From: Alphaproteobacteria bacterium
GTDB taxonomy: Bacteria > Pseudomonadota > Alphaproteobacteria > RS24
Direction of reading: 5' to 3'
Length of the DNA stretch: 15,855 nucleotides
NCBI GenBank assembly: GCA_009920875.1
Contig: RFZE01000026.1
Coordinates: 1-15,855 of the forward strand
Below the pieces are notes generated by a model. The model saw only the letters and a list, made by a program, of their open reading frames with translations. It made no database searches and was not told the DNA's origin. The position numbers and the translations under genes were made by a program. This document shows positions 7,584 to 15,443 of this stretch, in pieces (within the stretch, counting starts at the first letter, position 1; each line of letters begins with the position of its first letter).

Positions 7584-8323
7584 TGCGCGCCCTCACAGCC
7601 ATTACCGCGCGTGAATTTGCCGGTTATTTCACCACCCCTTTGGCCTTTGTCTTTATCATTGTATTTTTGCTGGCCAATGGTTTGGCGACTTTTTATCTGG
7701 GCGCTTATTTCGCCATGGGGCAGGCCGATTTGACCAGCTTTTTCATGTTCCATCCGTGGCTCTATCTGTTTTTCTTACCTGCCATTTCCATGCGGCTGTG
7801 GGCTGAAGAGCGGCGCAACGGGTCGATTGAGCTTTTATTGACTTTGCCGATACCGCTCACCGCCGTGGTCATCGGCAAATATCTCGCCGCTTTGGCCTTT
7901 TCGGCGCTGGCGCTGGCGTTGACTTTTCCGATTTGGCTGACCGTCAATTATTTGGGCGAGCCGGATAATGGTGTCATTTTCGCCTCCTATGTCGGTTCGC
8001 TCATGCTGGCCGGCGGCTATCTCGCCATTGGTTCGTGCCTGTCGGCACTGACACGCAATCAGGTCATTGCCTTTGTGATTTCCGTTGTTGTGTGTTTTTT
8101 ATTCACCGTATCGGGGGCGCCTTTGGTGTTGGAATTATTTGACGGCTGGGCGCCGCAAGCCTTGATTGAAACGCTGGCCGGCTTTTCCCTGCTCACTCAT
8201 TTTCGTGCCATAACCGGTGGCGTCATTGATATGCGCGATGTGATGTTTTTCGCCACCCTTATCGGCGTGTTTTTGACGGCAACGGTGATTGTCGTCGATA
8301 TGAAAAAAGCGGAGGGGGCGTAA
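7580..8323 (+). CDS. ABC-2 type permease, GldF-like
   Basis: Inner-membrane permease subunit, 247 residues with about six hydrophobic segments (near 18-42, 57-74, 98-122, 133-156, 163-185 and 221-241). The cytoplasmic loop after the second segment has SMRLWAEERRNGSIELLLTLP, the coupling motif (MR-EER-GTIELLL) of ABC-2 permeases. It starts within the ATPase stop (ATGA) and ends by overlapping the next start by one base (TAATG), so expression is coupled. The two adjacent ATGs (7580, 7583) cannot be separated by sequence. Family assignment is firm; the GldF label rests on gene order. The transported molecule is unknown. Confidence 0.92.
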   Translation: MMRALTAITAREFAGYFTTPLAFVFIIVFLLANGLATFYLGAYFAMGQADLTSFFMFHPWLYLFFLPAISMRLWAEERRNGSIELLLTLPIPLTAVVIGKYLAALAFSALALALTFPIWLTVNYLGEPDNGVIFASYVGSLMLAGGYLAIGSCLSALTRNQVIAFVISVVVCFLFTVSGAPLVLELFDGWAPQALIETLAGFSLLTHFRAITGGVIDMRDVMFFATLIGVFLTATVIVVDMKKAEGA

Positions 8324-10269
8324 TGGGCGCGCGCGTTTCCAACATTTTCGCCGCTCGGCCGCACGGTGTGGCCTTGGCTTTGCTGGCGCTGATTTTTGTC
8401 AGCCTCAATTTGTTTTCCAATTTGACGCTCCGCAATGCGCGGCTCGATTTGACCGAAAACGGGCTGTTCACGCTGAGCGACGGCACGCGCAATATTGTCG
8501 CCGGTTTGCAAGAGCCGGTGCGCTTGAAATTTTATTATTCGCGCAGCATTGCCGCCAACCAGCCCGGCTTGCGGGTTGAGGCGCAGCGCGTGCGCGATAT
8601 GTTGGAAGAAATAACCATGGCGTCAGACGGCATGGTGCAATTGGAGATTATCGACCCTGAACCTTTTTCTGAGGCTGAAGACCAAGCGGTTGGGCAAGGT
8701 CTGGTGGCGCGTCCGGTGGCCGAGGGCGAGGTGGTTTATTTCGGTCTTGTCGGCACCAATCTGGTCGATAATGTCGAAATCATTCCCTATTTTGCCACTG
8801 AAAGACAGCAATATTTGGAATATGATGTGGCGCGGCTGCTGCATAATTTGGCGCGTCCGCAAAAGCCGGTGCTCGGCATTATTTCCAATTTACCGCTCGA
8901 TACCGGTGCCGGCGGCATTATGGCGGCCATGCGCGGCCAGTCGCAGCCGTTTTTAATCTATGCCGAATTGGCTGACCGCTTCGCCATTGAATTCATCGCC
9001 CCCGATAGTGTGAAAATACCCAAGCGGGTCGATGTGCTGCTTTTGGCGCATCCGCGTCCGCTTAGCGATATTCAAGCTTATGCGGTCGACCAATTTGTCA
9101 TGCGCGGCGGCCGTGTCATTGCTTTTTTGGACCCGCAATCCGAGGTCAGCCTGACGGCCGGGCCGAATGGCGAACCTTTGCGTGGCTATACCGAGCAATC
9201 AAATATGCCGCTTTTGATGCGGCAATGGGGTGTGCGCATGCTCTCCGATATGATTGTCGCCGACCGCAAACGCGCTCAGCGCGTCGCCGCCGGTCGTGAT
9301 GCGCGGCGCGCCCTGACAGATTATATTCTCTGGATGGGTTTGGGGCCGTCTGAAATGAATGGCGATGATCCGGTAACCGGTAATATAGACCGTCTCAATA
9401 TCGGCACGGTCGGTGCTTTGCAGCCCTTGGAAGGCGCAAGCACCGATTTCACGCCGCTCGTCACCTCATCTGATGAAGCCGGTTTGATGACCCGCGATTA
9501 TGTGCTGAGCGCGCCGACGCCGGATGCGCTGCAACGCCGTTTTGCCGTCGGTGAAGCGCCCTATACCATCGCCGCGCGCCTCGCCGGCCCAATTGTCAGT
9601 GCCTTTGACGGGCCGCCTGAAAGCGAGACTGAAAAGGGCGAGCGCGCCAAGCCGCAAGACCATAAAGACAGCACGCAAGCGGCCAATATTATTGTCTTTG
9701 CCGATAGCGATTTTTTTGATGACCGGTTTTGGGTGTCGGAGCAAAACTATCTCGGCCAGCGCTTCGGTGTGCCGATTGCCGATAATGGAAAGTTTCTGCT
9801 CAATGCGGTGGAAAATCTGATGGGCTCAAATGATCTCATCTCGCTGCGCGGACGCGAAAAAGCGGCGCGGCCCTTCAGCCGTATTGAAGATTTAAGGCGC
9901 GCGGCGGAAACCGAATATCTCGCCGAGCAGCAAAATCTGGTGGCGCGTATTGAGGCGGCGCAGGCCGAGCTTGACCGTTTGGAACAAGGCGCGCAATTGG
10001 CCGAAGCCGATAAGGCGGCAAGCGCCTATCGCGCTGAATTGCTGCAAGCGCGCAAAGCGCTGCGCCGCGTGCAGGGCGATTTGCGCCGCGATATTGAGGC
10101 GCTGGAAAGCCGTCTCACTTGGGCCAATATCATCATCATGCCGCTGATGATTTCGGTTCTGGCGGTGATTTTGGCATGGCGGCAAAGACGCCGACGCTTG
10201 GCGACGCAAAAGGCCGGCGGTCTGATTGTCGATGAAACGACCGGCGGTCAAAAACAAGGAGCCGGCTGA
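8323..10269 (+). CDS. GldG-like ABC auxiliary protein with C-terminal coiled coil
   Basis: Membrane-anchored auxiliary component of the ABC system, 648 residues. An N-terminal membrane segment (about 14-35) is followed by RLDLTENGLFTLSDGTRNI, the family signature of GldG-type proteins, then a large domain expected in the periplasm. HNLARPQKPVLGIISNLPLD and QFVMRGGRVIAFLDPQSEV fall in the ABC-transport auxiliary fold, which resembles IFT52/GIFT-type glutamine-amidotransferase-like domains. Residues 527-598 are charged and heptad-like (many E, A, R, L), a likely coiled coil, leading directly into a C-terminal membrane segment (about 599-619) and a basic tail. Both ends are therefore membrane anchored. 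It overlaps both neighbours by one base. In Flavobacterium the homologues are needed for gliding; no such role should be assumed here. Confidence 0.9.
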   Translation: MGARVSNIFAARPHGVALALLALIFVSLNLFSNLTLRNARLDLTENGLFTLSDGTRNIVAGLQEPVRLKFYYSRSIAANQPGLRVEAQRVRDMLEEITMASDGMVQLEIIDPEPFSEAEDQAVGQGLVARPVAEGEVVYFGLVGTNLVDNVEIIPYFATERQQYLEYDVARLLHNLARPQKPVLGIISNLPLDTGAGGIMAAMRGQSQPFLIYAELADRFAIEFIAPDSVKIPKRVDVLLLAHPRPLSDIQAYAVDQFVMRGGRVIAFLDPQSEVSLTAGPNGEPLRGYTEQSNMPLLMRQWGVRMLSDMIVADRKRAQRVAAGRDARRALTDYILWMGLGPSEMNGDDPVTGNIDRLNIGTVGALQPLEGASTDFTPLVTSSDEAGLMTRDYVLSAPTPDALQRRFAVGEAPYTIAARLAGPIVSAFDGPPESETEKGERAKPQDHKDSTQAANIIVFADSDFFDDRFWVSEQNYLGQRFGVPIADNGKFLLNAVENLMGSNDLISLRGREKAARPFSRIEDLRRAAETEYLAEQQNLVARIEAAQAELDRLEQGAQLAEADKAASAYRAELLQARKALRRVQGDLRRDIEALESRLTWANIIIMPLMISVLAVILAWRQRRRRLATQKAGGLIVDETTGGQKQGAG

Positions 10270-11282
10270 TGGATATGACACGTCTTTTGCGCCCGCTCGG
10301 CTTGGTTACCCTTGCCAGTCTTGTTTTGGCATTGATCGCGCTGATCGGCGAACGACCGGTCAATGCGGTCGCGCCGCCGCAGCTATTATTGGCCGATTAT
10401 GCGGCACAGATCGATAAAGCCCAAAAATTGGAAGTGACGCATGGGCGCGGGCTGTCTGGCGCGCGCGCTTTGCATGTGAGCCGCACTGAGACGGGCTGGA
10501 CGGTGGATGAGCGATGGAACTATCCGGCCAATGATGAGTTGGTCAATGAAACGCTTTTGGCTTTGGCCGATTTGAAGGCTTTGGAAGCGCGCACCGCGCA
10601 AGCGGATTGGCATCGCTCTTTGGGGCTGGCTGTGCCGGAAGATTTGGGAGCAGCAGTGCGCTTTCGCGTCAGTGATGGGGAAGGGCAAATATTGGCCTCG
10701 CTTTTGCTCGGCAAGGAGCAGCAAAGCGAGAGCGAAGCAACCCAAGAGGTGAAGAATTACGGCCCCGAATTACGCCAATTTTATGTGCGCCGCGAAGACA
10801 GCGTGCAAAGCTGGCTGGCGCGCGGCCGCTTGCCGCGCAATCCTGATATGGCGGCGTGGATAGACCCCACCCTGCCGCGCCATGAAAGCGACAAATTAAC
10901 GAAAGTGCGCTTTGGTTCCGGCGCCGGTGCTTTTTCAATGCTTCGTATCGGCTCCGGCTGGTCGTTGGGCGGAGCACAAAACTGGCTCGACCGTTTTGCC
11001 GCTTTGCGCCCCGATGATGTAGCGCGCGCCGAGGCGATTAATTTTGACACGGCGCGTCCCTTTACATTGCAATTTGAAGACGGGCTCAGCCTGACATATG
11101 AGAATGTCGGCGCGGCGACGGTAATTTGGAGCCGCATAAGCGCGCGCGCCAATGCTGATGCAAGCGACGACATCAAAGCTTTGGCGGGCCGGTTGAATAA
11201 TCGTTTCAATGGTTGGGCGCTGCGCTTTTCGGCTGAACGCACGCCGCTTTTACTGCCCGCCAAACGCGACCTTGATGGCTGA
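10269..11282 (+). CDS. DUF4340 domain protein
   Basis: Protein of 337 residues with one N-terminal membrane segment (about 9-26) and the rest probably periplasmic. It lacks a lipobox. The layout (signal anchor, beta-rich body with TGWTVDERWNYPANDELVNETLLALADLKAL, then LLLGKEQQ and FYVRREDSVQSWLARG) is typical of DUF4340 proteins, which regularly follow GldG-like genes. It starts in a TGATG overlap with the GldG-like gene and ends the four-gene operon, 70 nt before acnB. The function is unknown. By context it is a periplasmic accessory of the ABC system, perhaps a substrate-binding or complex-assembly part. Confidence 0.85.
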   Translation: MDMTRLLRPLGLVTLASLVLALIALIGERPVNAVAPPQLLLADYAAQIDKAQKLEVTHGRGLSGARALHVSRTETGWTVDERWNYPANDELVNETLLALADLKALEARTAQADWHRSLGLAVPEDLGAAVRFRVSDGEGQILASLLLGKEQQSESEATQEVKNYGPELRQFYVRREDSVQSWLARGRLPRNPDMAAWIDPTLPRHESDKLTKVRFGSGAGAFSMLRIGSGWSLGGAQNWLDRFAALRPDDVARAEAINFDTARPFTLQFEDGLSLTYENVGAATVIWSRISARANADASDDIKALAGRLNNRFNGWALRFSAERTPLLLPAKRDLDG

Positions 11283-11295
11283 GAAGTGCGGCGAT

Positions 11296-11324
11296 TTGAC
11301 TTATCGAAAGTGACGCAGTAAGAG
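11296..11324 (+). promoter_or_regulatory. Possible acnB promoter
   Basis: In the 70-nt gap before acnB, TTGACT (11296-11301) lies 17 nt before TAAGAG (11319-11324). The -35 match is good and spacing ideal, but the -10 matches TATAAT at only three positions. No terminator separates acnB from the upstream operon, so read-through is also possible. Confidence 0.3.
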
Positions 11325-11352
11325 CTTTTCAAGGTAACAAGACAAGAGCGAG

Positions 11353-14115
11353 ATGATGGCCCTTTATGACGCATATCTGGAAAATATCGAAACCCGCAAG
11401 CAGCAAGGTTTGAGCGCCAAGCCGATTGATGATGGCGATTTGCTGGCGGAAATCATCGGCTTGATAAAGCAGCCCGATAATGGGCACCGCGCCGATGCGC
11501 TCCATTATTTCATTTATAACACATTGCCCGGCACAACCAGCGCGGCCGGTGAAAAAGCGGCGTTTTTGAAAGAGATTATTCTCGGTCAGGCGACGGTTGA
11601 CGAAATTTCCACGGATTTTGCCTTTGAGCTATTGTCGCATATGAAGGGCGGGCCGTCGGTTGAGGTGCTGCTTGATGTGGCGCTTGGCGAGGATGCGGCA
11701 CTGGCAGTGCAAGCTGGCGACGTGTTGAAGACGCAAGTATTTCTCTATGAGGCCGATATGGCGCGTTTGCAAGCGGCCTATGCGGCGGACAATGAGATTG
11801 CCAAAGACATTCTCGAAAGCTATGCGGCAGCCGAGTTTTTCACCAAGCTGCCCGATATTGAAGAAGAAATTAAGGTCGTCACTTATATTGCCGCAGAGGG
11901 CGATATTTCGACAGATTTGCTGTCACCGGGCAATCAAGCGCATTCGCGCTCAGACCGCGAATTGCACGGTAAATGCATGATTTCCGAAGCCGCGCAAAAA
12001 GAGATTGAAGCGCTGAAATTAAAACATCCTGATAAGCGGGTCATGCTGATTGCCGAAAAAGGCACAATGGGCGTCGGCTCATCGCGCATGTCGGGGGTCA
12101 ATAATGTCGCCCTTTGGACCGGCCGCCAAGCCAGCCCCTATGTGCCCTTTGTCAATATTGCGCCGATTGTCGCCGGCACAAACGGCATTTCTCCAATTTT
12201 CCTGACCACGGTCGGGGTCACGGGCGGCATTGGTGTCGATTTGAAAAATTGGGTGAAAAAAATCGGCGAGGACGGCAAGCCGCTTTTGAACAATGACGGC
12301 AATGCGGTTTTGGAACAAAAATATTCGGTCGAAACCGGCACGGTCTTGACCATTAATACGGCCAAGAAAAAACTCTATAGCGATGATGGCAGCGAAGAAT
12401 TAGTCGATATGGCCGACAGTTTTACGCCGCAGAAAGTCGAATTCATGAAAGCCGGCGGTTCTTACGCCATTGTCTTCGGCAAAAAACTGCAAAGCTTTGC
12501 CTGCGAGACATTGGGCGTTGAACTGACACCGGTGTTTGCCCCGTCGAAAGAAATTTCGCATGACGGGCAGGGACTGACGGCGGTTGAAAAAATCTTTAAC
12601 GCCAATGCGCTGGGGCGCAGTTCAGACAAGCCGCTGCATGCCGGTTCGGATGTCCGCGTGCAAGTCAATATTGTCGGCAGCCAAGACACGACCGGTCTGA
12701 TGACGGCACAGGAATTGGAAGCCATGGCGGCGACCCTTTTGTCGCCCAGTGTCGATGGCGCTTACCAATCGGGCTGCCACACGGCGTCGGTTTGGGACGC
12801 CAAGGCGCAAGCCAATACGCCGCGCCTCATGGCCTTTATGAATAAGTTTGGCCTAGTTACGGCGCGCGACCCAAAAGGCGAATATCACGCCATGACTGAT
12901 GTCATTCACAAAGTGCTGAACGATATTACGGTTGATGATCGCGCCATTATTATCGGTGGCGACAGCCATACCCGCATGTCGAAAGGCGTCGCCTTTGGCG
13001 CCGATAGCGGCACAGTGGCTTTGGCGCTGGCCACCGGTGAGGCGACCATGCCGATACCTGAAAGCGTGAAAGTGACCTTTAAGGGGCAAATGGCAGATTA
13101 TATGGATTTTCGCGATGTGGTGCATGCGACGCAGGCGCAAATGCTCGACCAATTCGGCGATAATGTGTTTCAGGGCCGTGTCATTGAAGTGCATATCGGC
13201 ACGCTTTTGGCCGACCAAGCCTTCACCTTTACCGATTGGACGGCGGAGATGAAGGCCAAAGCCTCAATATGCATTTCCAATGATGAGACCTTGATCGGCT
13301 CGCTGGAAATCGCCAAAGCGCGCATTCAAGTGATGATCGATAAGGGCATGGATAATGCCGCGCATATGTTGCAAGGGCTGATTGATATTGCCGATAAGCG
13401 CATTGGCGAGATTAAATCGGGTAACAAACCGGCGCTGACGCCGGATGCCAATGCCGCTTATTTTGCCGAAGTGGTGGTCGATTTGGATGCCATTAATGAG
13501 CCGATGATTGCCGACCCCGATGTCGAAAATGCCGATATTTCCAAGCGCTATACGCATGACACGATACGTCCCATCTCGCATTATCGCGCCGAGAAGAAAG
13601 TTGATTTGGGCTTTGTCGGCTCGTGCATGGTGCATAAGGGCGATATGAAAATCGTCGCGCAAATGTTCCGCAATTTGGAGAACGAAAATGGCCATGTGTC
13701 GTTCAACGCGCCTTTGGTCATTGCGCCGCCGACCTATAATATTGTCGATGAGCTGAAAGCCGAAGGCGATTGGGATATTTTGCAAAAATATGCCGGTTTT
13801 GAATTTGACGATGATGCGCCAAAACAAGCAGCACGCACGGCTTATGAAAACACGCTTTATCTGGAACGCCCGGGCTGCAATTTGTGCATGGGCAATCAGG
13901 AAAAAGCCGGCAAAGGCGATACGGTCATGGCGACCTCGACCCGATTGTTTAAAGGCCGCGTGGTTGAAGATAGCGATGACAAAGCCGGCGAGTCGCTGCT
14001 CGCTTCAACCCCGGTGGTGGTGTTGTCGACGGTTTTGGGCCGCACGCCGACTTTGGAGGAATATCAAAGCGCCGTTAAAGGCATTGATTTGACCAAATTT
14101 GCCCCACCGGCGTAA
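11353..14115 (+). CDS. acnB: Aconitate hydratase B, Bacteroidetes-like form
   Basis: Cytosolic [4Fe-4S] enzyme of the TCA cycle interconverting citrate and isocitrate (also 2-methylisocitrate dehydratase in this family). At 920 residues it is longer than E. coli AcnB (865). Order: N-terminal HEAT-like domain (about 1-160, with FAFELLSHMKGGPSVEVLLD), swivelling domain (LSPGNQAHSRSDRELHGKC, GVGSSRMSGVNN), then the catalytic core. GGDSHTR (535-541) and cluster ligands Cys758 (GSCMVHKGD), Cys842 and Cys845 (PGCNLCMGNQEK) are intact, so it should be active. E. coli AcnB has GSCMTNIGH and lacks the stretch around residues 295-355. From memory the whole sequence follows flavobacterial AcnB almost motif for motif. 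The ATG at 11353 or 11356 may be used. It lies 23 nt before ccmA; base composition does not differ visibly from its neighbours. Confidence 0.96.
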   Translation: MMALYDAYLENIETRKQQGLSAKPIDDGDLLAEIIGLIKQPDNGHRADALHYFIYNTLPGTTSAAGEKAAFLKEIILGQATVDEISTDFAFELLSHMKGGPSVEVLLDVALGEDAALAVQAGDVLKTQVFLYEADMARLQAAYAADNEIAKDILESYAAAEFFTKLPDIEEEIKVVTYIAAEGDISTDLLSPGNQAHSRSDRELHGKCMISEAAQKEIEALKLKHPDKRVMLIAEKGTMGVGSSRMSGVNNVALWTGRQASPYVPFVNIAPIVAGTNGISPIFLTTVGVTGGIGVDLKNWVKKIGEDGKPLLNNDGNAVLEQKYSVETGTVLTINTAKKKLYSDDGSEELVDMADSFTPQKVEFMKAGGSYAIVFGKKLQSFACETLGVELTPVFAPSKEISHDGQGLTAVEKIFNANALGRSSDKPLHAGSDVRVQVNIVGSQDTTGLMTAQELEAMAATLLSPSVDGAYQSGCHTASVWDAKAQANTPRLMAFMNKFGLVTARDPKGEYHAMTDVIHKVLNDITVDDRAIIIGGDSHTRMSKGVAFGADSGTVALALATGEATMPIPESVKVTFKGQMADYMDFRDVVHATQAQMLDQFGDNVFQGRVIEVHIGTLLADQAFTFTDWTAEMKAKASICISNDETLIGSLEIAKARIQVMIDKGMDNAAHMLQGLIDIADKRIGEIKSGNKPALTPDANAAYFAEVVVDLDAINEPMIADPDVENADISKRYTHDTIRPISHYRAEKKVDLGFVGSCMVHKGDMKIVAQMFRNLENENGHVSFNAPLVIAPPTYNIVDELKAEGDWDILQKYAGFEFDDDAPKQAARTAYENTLYLERPGCNLCMGNQEKAGKGDTVMATSTRLFKGRVVEDSDDKAGESLLASTPVVVLSTVLGRTPTLEEYQSAVKGIDLTKFAPPA

Positions 14116-14121
14116 ATCTCG

Positions 14122-14130
14122 TGCCATAAT
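14122..14130 (+). promoter_or_regulatory. Possible extended -10 element before ccmA
   Basis: TGCCATAAT at 14122-14130 is an extended -10 (TG, one base, CATAAT). No -35 match is visible at 17-18 nt. If active, transcription would begin at about 14137, essentially at the ccmA ATG at 14139, giving a leaderless message. This would fit the absence of a Shine-Dalgarno before ccmA. Confidence 0.3.
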
Positions 14131-14138
14131 CATGTGCT

Positions 14139-14768
14139 ATGGCTGAGAGCGTAACTTTCGATTCTGATACCGATTTTGCGGGCGACGCGTTCTTGCGCGC
14201 CGAGGCGCTGGCCTGTCAGTGCGGTGGGCGATTGGTTTTCGAAAATCTTTCTTTCAACCTATCGGCAGGCCATGCGCTGCGCTTGGCCGGGGCTAATGGC
14301 AGCGGCAAGTCTTCGCTCTTGCGGCAATTGGCGGGCCTCTTGCCGCTGGCCGCGGGCTCGCTGGCGCATCCTTTCACGCCGTCGCGCCATATACATTATC
14401 TCGGCCATGATGACGGGCTGAAAGCGGCCTTTAGCGTTGGAGAGACATTGGCTTTTGAAGCGGCATTGGCGAAAACCGATATGGCCGTATCTCTCTTGGC
14501 CGAATTGGGGCTGGCCGGTTGCGCCTGGCAATTTGTTGGCGATTTGTCAGCCGGACAAAAACGCCGCCTGACATTGGCGCGTCTGTTGCTCGACCCGCGC
14601 CCGCTCTGGTTGCTTGATGAACCGCTAACCGCGCTCGATGCACGGGGCCGCACGCTGGTTGAGGATTTGGCGACCGCCCATCTTGCCGGCGGCGGCATGA
14701 TTATTGCAGCCAGCCATGAGGCGCTGGCCTTTGCCACGCAAGAATTGCGCTTGGGGGCAGGCGCATGA
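14139..14768 (+). CDS. ccmA: Heme exporter ATP-binding protein CcmA
   Basis: ATPase of the CcmABCD complex, which releases heme-loaded CcmE for System I cytochrome c maturation. The 209 residues show Walker A GANGSGKS (51-58), signature LSAGQKRRLTLARLLLD (136-152), Walker B LWLLDEPLTALD (156-167) and H-loop AASHE. The short length, the GGRLVFENLSF start of the domain and the following ccmB identify it. The first 20 residues form an acidic extension not usual in CcmA. No Shine-Dalgarno is seen before the ATG, and the only downstream alternative, TTG at residue 19, is no better. It follows acnB by 23 nt and overlaps ccmB by 4 nt (ATGA). Confidence 0.94.
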   Translation: MAESVTFDSDTDFAGDAFLRAEALACQCGGRLVFENLSFNLSAGHALRLAGANGSGKSSLLRQLAGLLPLAAGSLAHPFTPSRHIHYLGHDDGLKAAFSVGETLAFEAALAKTDMAVSLLAELGLAGCAWQFVGDLSAGQKRRLTLARLLLDPRPLWLLDEPLTALDARGRTLVEDLATAHLAGGGMIIAASHEALAFATQELRLGAGA

Positions 14769-15430
14769 GCTTGTTTATGACATTATGCGGCGCCCATATA
14801 AGGCTGGCCTGGCGCGGCGGTCAGACGGTTTTGGCGGTCAGCTTTTTATTTATCGCGGTGACGCTTTTGCCTTTCGGCTTGGGGCCGGAATTGAAATTGC
14901 TGCGCGCATTGGCGCCCGGTCTTTTATGGGTGGTGCTGGCCATCAGCCTGTTGACGACGTTGGATAAGCTGTTTCAGGCCGATTTTGAGGACGGCACGCT
15001 CGACCGATTGCGGCTATTGCCGCTGGCTTTCGAGGCGGCGCTTTTGGCCAAATTATGCGGTCATTTTCTGGCTTTGGTATTGCCGCTCATCTTATCGGTG
15101 CCGCTGGCCGGTCTTTTGTTGAATATTGACGGCGCGCGCCTGCCGCTTTTATTGGCCGCCATGGTGTGCGGTGCACCGGCTTTGGTGATGTTGGGCGGCA
15201 TTGGCGCGGGCCTTGCCGTCAGCGTGCGACGCGGCGGCCTGTTGACGGTGCTTATCGCCATGCCGTTTTATGTTCCCGTATTGATATTTGGCGCGGCGGC
15301 CAGCCAAGCGGCGCTGGCAACGGGCACTGCCCTATGGCCCTATTTGGGTATTTTGGCGGCGCTCAGCGCGGCAACCATATTGCTGGCCCCGTTTGCCATT
15401 GCCGCCGCCTTGCGCGTGGCGCAAGATTGA
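14765..15430 (+). CDS. ccmB: Heme exporter permease CcmB
   Basis: Integral membrane subunit of the CcmABCD complex, 221 residues with about six hydrophobic segments. The family hallmark is clear between the second and third segments: LFQADFEDGTLDRLRLLPL followed by FEAALLAKLCGH. Its partner is CcmA, whose stop overlaps its start (ATGA), and CcmC follows 13 nt downstream. It works in the inner membrane in cytochrome c maturation; despite the name, heme export by CcmAB itself is not established. Confidence 0.95.
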   Translation: MSLFMTLCGAHIRLAWRGGQTVLAVSFLFIAVTLLPFGLGPELKLLRALAPGLLWVVLAISLLTTLDKLFQADFEDGTLDRLRLLPLAFEAALLAKLCGHFLALVLPLILSVPLAGLLLNIDGARLPLLLAAMVCGAPALVMLGGIGAGLAVSVRRGGLLTVLIAMPFYVPVLIFGAAASQAALATGTALWPYLGILAALSAATILLAPFAIAAALRVAQD

Positions 15431-15443
15431 GATGTGAATTGAT

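Noticed and set aside
11283..11352. Iron-responsive or FNR-type operator before acnB
   Set aside because: No Irr-type (TTTAGAA-TTCTAAA) or TTGAT-N4-ATCAA dyad is visible in the gap.
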